Below, one piece after another: positions 1-11,000 of a stretch of DNA of 21,432 nucleotides. The stretch's first letter is position 1. Every line of letters starts with the position of its first letter. The notes under the pieces were generated by a model that saw only the letters and a list, made by a program, of their open reading frames with translations, was not told the DNA's origin and searched no databases. A program made the position numbers and the translations under genes. Source of the DNA: Apostichopus californicus (taxonomy: Eukaryota; Echinodermata; Holothuroidea; Aspidochirotida; Stichopodidae); the NCBI GenBank assembly GCA_020650975.1, contig JAIPMN010006859.1, positions 474 through 21,905 of the forward strand, written 5' to 3'.

Positions 1-92
1 GGATGCGCGGATGCGGAGTCAAAATGAAATATGTGATGGAATTTTAGAGGGCGTCATACGTGTACGGACATGTACAGACACACCGCGCATCC
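1..92. repeat. 10-bp inverted repeat with internal 10-bp tandem duplication
   Basis: GGATGCGCGG at 1-10 is perfectly inverted at 83-92 (CCGCGCATCC). Between the arms, TGTACGGACA at 61-70 is followed by the near-identical TGTACAGACA at 71-80. This stretch is richer in CpG than its surroundings. The left arm touches the window edge, so the full structure is not visible. It could be the end of a small mobile element or chance. Confidence 0.4.
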
Positions 93-733
93 GGATGCTG
101 GGAAGAGTTAATGAATGGCCCTGTATTCTATAATTGTACCACTTAAACAACTTCAACTCAGGTCATAATTCATCAGTACATTTATCATTTATCTTGAACC
201 TTTTTTCTTCAGCTTTCTACCCAACATTTCTTACAATAACTTAAGGGTCATCTTCATTTACTATGTAGTAAGAACTGTTATTGTTAAGTTACATTTCTAC
301 ATGTTCAGCTTTGGATTTTCTTATTGCAATATTGTGTCATATCTTTTCATGGCCTTGTCTAAAGTATTTACATTTTGATATGAATGCAATAGCAATCACT
401 TCTTAACAGTTAAGGTTTCGAAACAGCTTTCATCCCTTCTTTCTCAATTCACCAGAAAATCTGACCACTTTTCAAGCACAGATCTAAGCCTACAAAAAGG
501 ATAGTCTCAGAAGTTGAAATTGCTATTGAGCAAAGCTGCAAAAGACAGTTTTTACAATACTGCATGGTAAATTCAAAGTAACATAACTAACTGGGGTCCT
601 AGAGGAGGATAGGTTCCGACTTGCCATGTTTTCTTTCAATTAATCTTTTTTTGCATCGTAAATGGAACAAAGATCGATTGCAGACCACCTTTGATTAATC
701 GTCTGTCATTATGAAAGACACTATATGAAACAA

Positions 734-854
734 GTAAGGGCCTAACTTAGGTAGTGCTAAAGCCTATGTAACTTGTTTGTTAGTAATTACTAGGCTAAGT
801 TTGGCAAAGTATAACTAGGCTATAAGTAATAGGCCTAATTAACTAGGCCTTTGC
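734..854. repeat. Cluster of TAGGCCTA-like words
   Basis: Variants of ACTAGGCTAA, TAATAGGCCTAA and ACTAGGCCTT recur within about 120 bp. A second, looser cluster (TAGCCTA, AGCCTAGCC, AGCTAGGCTAGGGC) occurs near 2180-2310 in intron 1. My impression is that such words are common in echinoderm non-coding DNA. No unit length or element boundary can be defined. Confidence 0.35.
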
Positions 855-1046
855 ATTCGATTAAATAACTGACACGTTCGATTTATTCTAACCTTTCTCG
901 GACTTACAGTAGGACTCTCAGTGATAGCAATCGGTTTATCAATATGCAGTCAAAATTTGACTGATAGATACTCAGCGTTTAATGTTCGACACGTTTGAAA
1001 TTGTCCCGCATTGTATTGTGATGATCTTCCTAGCGTGCCGGGGACT

Positions 1047-1057
1047 GGGAATTTCCC
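1047..1057. promoter_or_regulatory. Perfect 11-bp kappaB-like palindrome
   Basis: GGGAATTTCCC is fully self-complementary around its centre and fits the Rel/NF-kappaB consensus GGGRNWYYCC on both strands. It lies about 1 kb upstream of the predicted HDAC11 start. Function is inferred from the motif only; one such site can arise by chance. Confidence 0.35.
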
Positions 1058-1857
1058 ACAATGGTCGATTGCAATTCCAAGCAAGGTGGGTATTTCATTG
1101 GAAGGCCGGTTGAGCCAAAATAATATGCTTGAGATCCAGAGGGGTCAGGGTACAATCTGCTATGATTTGATGATTCCTGGATATCTACTATCGAGCTCAT
1201 TTCTGTCCTGTTTGTAAATCGAGACGATTTCCCTTGATTTCAACTAATGGTTGTGGTGCCCTAAATGCTAGTTAAAAATGGGAACTTCAAGACTCACACT
1301 ATCCCTAAGGATCGATCCCTAAAATGACAATGCACATGGCTGTTATATAACATTTTTTTTATCTGGCAAATGTTGAGAGCGATTGTGAGTGGGATGTTGG
1401 GAGTATCATCAAAGAATATCTTTGGTATCATTCATATCAAAGATGGTTTACTCTAGTGTCTTAACCCACCTTCATCTAAGGGCTGGATTAGACAAAGAGA
1501 GAGATGTGATCGAGAGAGATTGACTGGAGGACAGGGGCCCATAGTGATCAATTAGAGGACCCACGGAATGCCATATATGAGAAAGAATTATGCATTTGTA
1601 TAGTCATAAATTAATGGAAAACTAAGACTCTGAAAAAGGGCCCTGGTGTCGGTGACATAATTTCATGGCGTTCCCGACCTGGCTCTCGACGCCATACTCA
1701 ATACTATACTCCATAGGTGATTTATTCAAAGTGAAATGCTAACGTATAACATCGCAAATGAATGATTATTCCTTGAATCCTTGAATTAATTATTGCTTCT
1801 GCGTATCTATCATAAAAAAGACATCACCGATGAAGAACAACTATTTGGTGTACCGCA

Positions 1858-1863
1858 TATAAG
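1858..1863 (+). promoter_or_regulatory. Weak TATA-like element
   Basis: TATAAG in the context CGCATATAAGGG lies about 190 bp before the predicted ATG. A start site 25-30 bp downstream, near 1890, would leave room for a 5' UTR of about 160 nt containing the ATG-TAG at 1931-1936 and the uORF at 2001. No initiator motif is convincing, and many HDAC genes are TATA-less. Confidence 0.2.
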
Positions 1864-2000
1864 GGACACACACCACTGCCAGAAACGTAACACAAGTACA
1901 ACTTGTTGAACAATATATTACACGGTTGGTATGTAGCAACACGGATCAGTACTAAGACTTAGTTACAATCTTCAGCACTTGGCATATTGTCATATTCATA

Positions 2001-2042
2001 ATGGAGGTCATATTTGCTTTACCAAAAGTGAAGACAATATAA
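2001..2042 (+). promoter_or_regulatory. Candidate upstream ORF in the HDAC11 5' leader
   Basis: ATG at 2001 (A at -3, G at +4) opens a 13-codon ORF, MEVIFALPKVKTI, that stops at TAA 2040-2042, nine bases before the main ATG and in the same frame. A minimal start-stop (ATGTAG) lies at 1931-1936. If transcription starts upstream, either could lower HDAC11 translation. This depends on the unverified transcription start. Confidence 0.3.
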
Positions 2043-2051
2043 GAAGGGAAC

Positions 2052-2086
2052 ATGGCGGACGATGGAAAGAGTTCTGCAAACGTTGG
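2052..2086 (+). CDS. HDAC11: HDAC11 coding exon 1 (predicted start exon)
   Basis: Exon 2 opens with the last base of a split codon and has no in-frame Met before the conserved domain, so an upstream exon must end in phase 2. ATG at 2052 lies in a strong start context (A at -3, G at +4) and reads MADDGKSSANV, then GG, which the G at 3403 completes to Gly12. The donor GG|GTTTGT is weak, but it is the GT near this ATG that I found to give the required phase; GT at 2082 and 2091 would give phase 0. No conserved domain is expected here, so homology cannot confirm it. A phase-compatible alternative first exon lies at 1021-1085. Confidence 0.5.
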
Positions 2087-5000
2087 GTTTGTAATTTGCC
2101 TAACACGGTCTAATTTATAACTTAGTTCGACTTAAAAGCAGTTAGACTTGGCGTTATGTCTAGCTCTAGGTTAAATGCCATAGCCTACAATACCAGCCTA
2201 GCCTGTGCTTAACGTTAGGACTTCCTAAAATTAGTATTGTTATTGAATATGGCAGTGTAAAAATCTGTCTAGAGGAGACATTATCCTAGCTAGGCTAGGG
2301 CTAATGTTTAGCAAGATTTTTTGTTGTATGACATATGAATTATGAGTTTAGGTTAAGGATATTTAAAGGAGTTCTATGAAGTAGACTACAATAGTACAAG
2401 TTGATTTTGTAGGTTAACAGTTAAGACTAGCCTATGGGACTCAAAACCATTTCACAAGAGGGCTCTGTCATATATCAGACTTAATGTGTGTGATTTTTAC
2501 TGTAGGATCTCTGAAAGTCTGAATAACAGCAAAGATTCTTTATAGTGCCAAAGGCGCTAGACGGTTCGGGCATGATGAAATTGCATACTGATGGGCCGGG
2601 TGTTTGCATGACCAGTTCATGGTTCCACTAGTGTGGTTTCACCGAATGAAAAACATGCTTTAGAAAACACAGGTTTATATGCTTATAAATGTTAGCTTAC
2701 CTTGAAATTTAGAAACATATATCAAAAGATTTCCTCATTCAATAATTATAAATGAAATTTTACATTGGCTGGCACTACTAGTACTAGTGATCAACTCCGT
2801 TATGATCTGCAGTAAAATACTAGTTCTAGATTCAACCAATATGACAGTTCTCTCTAGAGGCTACTCACTCCAAGTTCTAATTCTGAAGGGAGTTTCTTAT
2901 TTGGCTCCGTTGGCTCCATGATCGTTGTGCTTGAATACTTACTGAAAATGTTTTAGAACAGTACTATTTATTGTAAAAACTTTTATCGAAAAAGTTTGAA
3001 GGGAGTTTATAGTGAGGCTACAGTATGTTGGCTTTGTGTTCATGGTGTATGAAAAAGTTCCAAGGGAGTTCCCTGTGTATGGCTAGGTTAGCTCGGTGGT
3101 TATGAGGCTAGTATTTACTTTAAAAAATGTTCAAGTTTAAAGGGAATTTTCTGTGTGAAACTGTGGTCATGAGTTGTGCAATCATCTTAATGTTGATGCC
3201 GGCTACATGGTGATGCTAATAGCTGCTGGGTATATATTCTGCATTGTGCCTCCTTGAAAGTATTTGCTGAATTTGAACTAACTTAGGTTGGAATACTTGA
3301 GATAAACAGCTAAGGTTTTTACAGCAGTGTAGGACAAGTGTTAAAATTAAGAGTCTGATCATTCATTGTTGCAACATGTTTCTGTTTCTTTATTCTTGAC
3401 AGGAGTAAAAATGACAAAGTAAAGCAAGAAGACATAGCAGAAGGATCCTTGGAGCCTGTTTTCAAAGAAAACCATCTGTTTGTTTCTGTAAATGCCTATC
3501 AATGGCCGATTGTCTACAGAAAGGAATACAATCTGGGATTCTTAGGTCTTGAAAAGTTACACCCCTTCGACTCTGCGAAATGGGGCAAAATATTCAATAT
3601 TCTAAAAGGTAATTGTTTGGTTTTACTTACATACTGTAGTTGTGATGTAGAAACAATCTAATTGATATATAGAAGTTGATGAAATTTTCAAATTGAAATC
3701 AATCAAGTTGCTTTAATGTTTTGATTTCTCCAGACATGTCTTTTTTTCTTGTGTGAACATCCTTTCTCAAATACCAAAGTTTCCCAAGAAATGTCCAGCC
3801 ATATAAGGGTGTTTCTGGCAAAGTTGTAATATGTACAGTGAAAAGTTTTGCTGAAGGTAAGATGGGCATATAGCTACTCCAGGTTTTGAGCACAGAAAGG
3901 GAAATTTTCAATAGTAACATTCCTTCATCCATTGTGATCCTACAAGGCATATTGGAATTTTATTGAATTAGATTTTGGCCACCCCTTCATAGCAATTGTT
4001 TCCCCACAAAGGGGAATTGATACCCCCCACCCCCTAGCAGTGGCAATTTTTCCTTCAGATAAAATGTGGGCATACTCCTTCAATACATGGGTACCTCCAC
4101 CATATATGCTTATTATTTTATGCAATTAATATGCAAATTAATGATATGGAAAAACAAATGAATATTCTGTAAGATTAGCTTGATGCCAGATCAAATTTAC
4201 AAATGTTCAAATGCTAACAACTCACTTTCAAAAGGATTTCTTAGACGGCTAGTTGTAATTTATATCTATTCATAGGAATATAAAAGCCAAGAATTTTTTA
4301 CTTTAAAGCCCACAACATTCACTGCCTTCTCTAAACCCTAGAGTGCTGTTATGTTAATGTATCTGTCACTGACACATGGCACAGCAATCTGTGATTGCTA
4401 TAAAGTAATGCTACTATGATTGCTTCACACTAAATAAATCACTTTGAAGAAATGCTTCCTGTGAGTACTTGAACGCATACTCTGTTGTAATATTTGTTTG
4501 CTCTCTTTTGATGAATATGCATTAGGTCAGTCGATGGTGACGGAGGACACTATAGTGAATCCAGAGGAAGCCTCGGAGAAAGATCTCTTGGTGGTCCACG
4601 TACAGTCCTACCTGGATAGCCTTAAGGTATTTATTGATTCAATGAACCAGTAGTCACAGTATCATTACTATCAGTGACATTCCCAGTTGTATATGTTTCA
4701 GACAAATACAGCCCAGAATAATTTGACATTATGCATGACAACCGCAAGGTTTATGAAGTAGGTTTTGTTACAAAATACTGAACATTTTTCTGCATGCAAA
4801 ACATACAATTCATTAATAATGGAATCTTGTAACACTGGCAATTTAGCAAAGCAATTTTGGTTATGATGTTGAACGGCTCAGTAATCTTTACAATCGTAGA
4901 TGCCCCATGATGTGTAGATGTGCTCATGCGTTTGTGGTTCCCATCTCATGAATATTGATGAGTGGGTTAGGCTTTACATAAAATTCTTAAAATGTCAATA

Positions 5001-8000
5001 TCTCTTCTTTAGTTCATACTTGGTATGGTGATGTAACTACATAGTAAGCATATGCTCTTTGCAACAACAACTTTGATCTCATTAATATTCATTTCTTGAG
5101 TTGGTGGGGCTCAATGGGAAATAGTACAAAACAGCTTGTAAACATGATATCTCAGTAACCACAAGTTGAATCAATATCAAACTTGGTAGTTAGATGCTCC
5201 ATGATTGAAATTAATAGAGGTCAAAAGAAGTCAACAGGTGTCAAAGTCTGAAAACCTTTTAAACATGATAACTCCAAAATGAAGGATACAATGAATCTGT
5301 CAACTCTCCAATGGTATGATTTGTTTTTGGTAAACATAGTCTGGTCAAATTCAATTCAGTTAAGTTTTGTGAAGGAGCTCTAGAAGTCTTTAACAGCACA
5401 TACAGTCATCCAGGAAAGTTCAAGGAAAGTTGATATGTAATATTGCTTTAAGCACACTGGAGTGGCCCTTACCCAGTCACACCCACTGAGCTTCTAGGGG
5501 TCAACAGGTTATCTCAATTGGTGGAAAAATTGGCTCAAGGGGTCAGAAGGTTATCAGTTGCTTTCAAAGGTCCCAATTGGTCTCCAATGGCAATTTGTTT
5601 TGTGATTTATACCAGATGACTTCTAGCTTGTCACAAAATTTTCCATTGCAATTAAACAATCTCAGTAGCTGCTCTCAGTGTATCATAACAAAGTCTTACA
5701 GGGATTTGCATTTAGGAATTGGAATAAAAATTCTATACTGTAAAATCCTCACCCGTACCAAAAAATGGTTGATACTTGGTCAACATGATAACTGATTCCT
5801 GATACCGTACCTTTCTTTATATGCACCAATAGAGAATCCTCTTCATTTTGGTGTGCACAAGTTCATGTATAATTACATGTATGGCTTACCATGCTATGAA
5901 TATCGTAACTTCATTCGTTTTCTGGTTATCTCGATAAAGTAGTCCCTGAAATATTCACAGTCATAGATGTGTAAATTGATATAATCCTGTTGATATGTTC
6001 TACATGTATTTAAGCAACTGGGTGTTTAAACTGTTTGAGTTTGCTGAATGAAGGATGCATTAGTATAGTGCAGTTCATTGAATTGGCATTCCATTTTACA
6101 AGGGTAATTAAAACACATTATCTAACACATTAACTTTATAGCACATAAAAGGTAGTCCTACATGAATACATGGGTAGTATTTCACAGCCAAACTATTGAA
6201 AATGTAGTTAAATTGAAGAATGCACTAGAAGTTACTTAGTTAAATCAACTGTTGAAATACTGACAAGTAGGAAGTTTGAAACATATTTATAAAGAGCAAT
6301 CATGAAATATCTGACTAGAACAGGATTTGAGCCATTTTCACCTCAGGATAACAAGACCTGTCTTCTACCAACTTAACTGTAGGTGTTATATGCCCTACAG
6401 TTATGATCACAATAAATCTGTCGGGAGATTATAGTGTACCGTTGTACCCATCCCTGCCCATCCATCCATGTAGAAATCATTTGTGTGTACTGTCACTCAT
6501 CAACACATTGTTACTGTCAGACATTGCGTTACCATGGTTCTGTCTCAGAACAGAACATTATACCTTTTTGCTGATAAAGAGTATCATGTATGGGTGTGAA
6601 TGAGACATATGTAAGAAATGGTGTGCGACTAATCTGGAAAGGGGGAAGGGTAGGGGGGGGGGGATGTGCACTCAAAAGTGCATTCTACCACATTGCTTAT
6701 AGGACATTGGTCTTTAAGTCTGTTTTTTTTTTAAATGTCCAACATAGCAGGTCCTAAAGTGTTTTCATGTACTAATACAGGTTAGTATATATCTTGTGAG
6801 GTAATGAGCATATATCTTTTTCATTTTTTTGCCAATTTATTTTCAGCATTACAGTAAATATATTAGAATATATTTTCATTTAGGCTAGATGGGAATGTTA
6901 AATAATAGTTGCACAAATTTATGTAGGGGGATATTTTCTTCTTTTTGTTTGAGGGGGGGGGGGGAGGGGTTTGTCTGTTCTACACTTCTTCTTCAGTACT
7001 ATAGTTTGCAGATTCTTCTCATTTTACTTGTTCTTCCTTCTATCCCTGTATTTTCTTTTCCTCTTTTCCATTCTATATTTTCCTTTCTGGATGCTAGTTT
7101 TGTATGTCCAATTGGTAATTAATGCAGTTATGATTGACTAGTCTCTCACACTTCACTGAATGGTACAGTACAGTAAACAAACTGAGCTGCAGGTATCGTA
7201 TTTCAACGTGGTGAAAACAGGTCGTTTCTGAAATAATATAGATATTAGTTAAATGACAACTAGAAGCAAGCCAAACTCATGCCAAGGACTTCTAGATTCA
7301 TCATGCATTCAACCTCGATGATCTTCAATCTCTTTTTGGATACTATTGTGGAGTAAATGGTCATGCAAACATTACAATGTACTCTACGAATGGGCCAAAA
7401 TTCTGACAAAATAGTATGTTAGCATGATTTTGTTATTATTTACAACACAATAATACCCAAAAAGGAATGTAGAGTTAGAGATCGTTTAGTTTGTGTTTAT
7501 AATGGAGTACCTAATGAGGCTTTGAAATGAAGACACCCTTATGAATGATGAAATTGCTATCAGCTTCCAAACTTATTTTTTATTAAAATTTGTAACCTAC
7601 AAAATTAGATTTCCAGTTTATGTTGAGGACTTTCCAATCTAAACAAGTGGCATACCAAGGGAGGGAAACTATTTGTCCGGGCTTTCAAATTTTCAGAGAA
7701 TGCACATATTACCTTTAACTATCGCCTAAACTAATTCTCATTTCTTCCCTTTTGTTATTTGTTGCATTTTCTTGCATATTTTTTGGTATTTTTTGCATTT
7801 TACAGCCATCGACAGAATTCCTGAAACATGGATTATTGGATTCACATCCTAGAACAAAATCTTGTGTGATTTAGTCTCCAAAATTAAGTCAGAAGTCCCA
7901 ATTTATAGGTTTTTTGCATGATTCAAATATGTGCTCTGTGATTTGTTGTTTATATGGATACTGTGTAGTGCTGTTCTAAAGGACTTTGATACAATTTCTG

Positions 8001-11000
8001 ACTCTTAAGAATGGTGTACAAACTGCAACACAGTGGTACTATTTATAGTTTTCATAATTGACTTGCATAATGTCTAAAATATTTCATAACCATTTTCATA
8101 TTTTCTCATTTTTGTGCAGGTAAATATTGGTGAGGCAGTTCCTGAGGTATACATGCATTTGTTCATTTATGTGTTGCATTAGTTTGTTTTCATTTACTTT
8201 GTAAACATAAAAACATGGTGTTACATATCCAGAATCTTTGACAAATATCAGCTTTTGTTCAATGTCAGCTGTATCTGGTTGTCACTCATCAAAATTCTGC
8301 TTTTACATATATACAAAATCTCAGAGAGATATGCATTATCAGCTACATTAAGTTCTGGCAAATTAATAATAATAATAATAAATGGTACTTATAAGGCGCA
8401 AAGTCTTCCAAAGAACTCAGAGCGCAAAAGGACACACACGAATGAAATCTATTTATCTAAGAAAATTATTTATAAACATGCTAGTTACAGAGGTGGGATC
8501 TTAACAATATACAAGTACATGCATTTATTCACTATTGCTTTACCTGGCTGTATCCTGTCAATAACATTGGTTACAGAGGTGGGATTCAGAGATCATTTTT
8601 TCTGCACATAAAGAACATATTGGTTACGGTGTTGGAATTCTCAGCGATATAGGTTGCATCAAGCCGTTGGTTCGTGACATGTTCGTACGTAGGTTGCATT
8701 TACAGGACAATTTGTGATTATTCACATCTTTTAGTAGGCTGAACATATTTGTTGGTTACATTAGTGGGATTCTATCTATCTATCTTTCTCTGACCTTAAA
8801 AATCCATCATATTGATAGATTTGCTTAAAGCTTATGGCTTACAGCACACTTTTGAGCAATCCCAGTATCAAGGTGTCTCCCTTTTGAAAAGAAATTACAT
8901 TCAAACATTAATGTGCATCTCTGAAAAATCAGATAGATGGCACACTTTCGTTATTGTTACTTAATAGTGCTATCACTGTGATAAAAAGTAAATAGTAGTC
9001 AATAAAATATAAGAAGTTGGGCTTGAGCTGTTTCAACTCCTCGAAAATATATATTGTTTCTGGAATTATAATTTAGAAACTTGATTGTGATTGTTCGTTA
9101 AGGTTAAACTTGTACACAAATAGGTTGAATTTTTACTGAAAGAAGTGAAAGACGAGGGGATTAAATATGAGAGTAGTAAAGAAAGAAAGTCTGTGGCAAA
9201 TGTCCCTAGTCCCAACAGTACTTGAAATTTTAGAACAATGCACACATATGGAAGAGCATCTTGACTAGTTATTTGCAATATTTCAATGACGTTATACAAT
9301 TGCTAAAAAGTGATGAACAAAGATAATATGATAAAGCTCCCATATAAGGTAATTTTAATGTTTGTTTTGGTTTCTTTGCTGGAATATATAAAACCTCACA
9401 ATATTTAATACTGTAGCAGAGGCAATTGTATAATATAATACTGTACTTGAAGGCTTACTCTATAAGCCAACAAGATATATTTTGATATAAGATATATTAT
9501 TGATTAGAAGTAGTTTGTACAATCACAAATTGGCCCTAAGCATCTATCCTAGCATGCAATAGATTTGGGGAAAATGTAGACATCAATAACAAACATTCTT
9601 AAAGTTTTTGATTGAAAAATTGTCAGTTTGATAGTTTCTACTACATATGATGGAAGTGAAAGATTCAGTAAAATAACAGTTTCTACCAAGGCAGACCCAG
9701 AGAAACCTGACAAATTGGTAATTAAATGTTATGTTGATGGATAGTCAAATATGTTGAAAACAGTTGGAATTGGTTGTTACTTGGTTACCATCTTTAACAG
9801 GGTTGATTGGCTCTTTGTTGATGGTGTCTAGGAGATTTCTTGTAATCTTTTAATATCTGCTTTAAATATATAGTGTATTGTACTTTGGCAATGTTGAATG
9901 GCTTTGTCTGAGTTTTACCCCTTGAAAAATTCTGCTGCTGAATATGCAGTTTGTGCTTTTTTACCTTCAGACCAGACAGTTTGTCAGAAAAGCATTTATT
10001 CAAGACTAAATTATTGAATTTTGTTTGCTATTTCAGTGTTAAAGCAAAATTCTTTGCTTTTTTAAATTTTTTTTTTATCCCCCTTAACATTTTTTCATCT
10101 TCTCTCACAAGTTAGTCTCTGTTGATATAGCAAACGTAAGTCAAAGGTTTTATGAGATAACCTACTTAAATGCCCCTGTCCAAATTGTTCTAAGAAAGTA
10201 AAACTTCTTCTCAAGAGATTAGGATATGCGATGCTGCATCTTAGCTAACAGTTCCTCTTTGGAATAAAATCATGTTATTTAGTGATTGTGAAAGAAAAAA
10301 AAGGTCTTTTTGCAGACGTCTGGCTTGAAAAGTGAATGTTAAGGCTTGCATGATGTACACTGATGTACACTGATGTCAATGGCACAAAATGGTGTTGATG
10401 TTTTAATTCTCTGTGTCTGAAATGAAAATACAGTTACAGTGACAGTTCTGTTCTTCAAATTCGGGGCGAACACTTCACTAGTTAATATTTCTAACTCCTC
10501 AACCTCCCCCCTCCCTCCTAACTAAGAATTAGAAGGGACCTTTAAATACATTCTATCTCTTCAAGTAACATCTATGCTATCAAGTTTAGCTGCCATTGAC
10601 GATATTTTGTCAAAAGTTTTATTTGTTTACATCCACTGTTGAATAATTTTCATGAAACAGAAATATTTTCAAATATTGTATAGTTTTAGCATTCTTTGAA
10701 ATAACTGCACATGCCAAATGGATAAGGAAAATTAAGTTTATTTGTATTGTTGGTATGCATTGTTCCCTTGTAAAACACATTGATGAGCTTTGAAATTTGT
10801 TTTGCTGCAGTGTCAGAAAGAGTCATTCTGGTAAAAAAACCATCCTTGCTGTCAAAATTCCCACTTTCTCCCATTCCATTTTAATTTTACTCTACCCTTG
10901 CTGTGTATAAAACAAATGCAAGCATGTTAAAGTAAAGCAGATCAACAGGGCATGCATATAAGTACAAAGTATAAAAGTGCATAGTATAAAAGGCAAAGTT

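Larger units (their letters stand above)
1..2051. other. Upstream flank and presumed 5' UTR/promoter side of HDAC11
   Basis: No recognisable gene. ORFs are short and without known motifs. The region holds a partial inverted repeat at the left edge, TAGGCCT-type words around 734-854, a kappaB-like palindrome, a TATA-like site and a short upstream ORF, each listed separately. The transcription start site cannot be placed from sequence alone. Confidence 0.6.

Noticed and set aside
1011-1217. 68-codon plus-strand open frame
   Set aside because: It starts at a TTG and has no recognised motif; the frame is not the one used by the possible alternative first exon at 1021-1085.
3699-4125. Two overlapping minus-strand open frames of 83 and 61 codons
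   Set aside because: They lie inside HDAC11 intron 2, have no known motif and are interrupted relative to each other; consistent with chance.
8255-8611. 118-codon plus-strand open frame
   Set aside because: It runs through the (AAT)n-GCGC repeat and the GGTTACAGAGGTGGG array, so the open frame reflects repeats rather than a gene.
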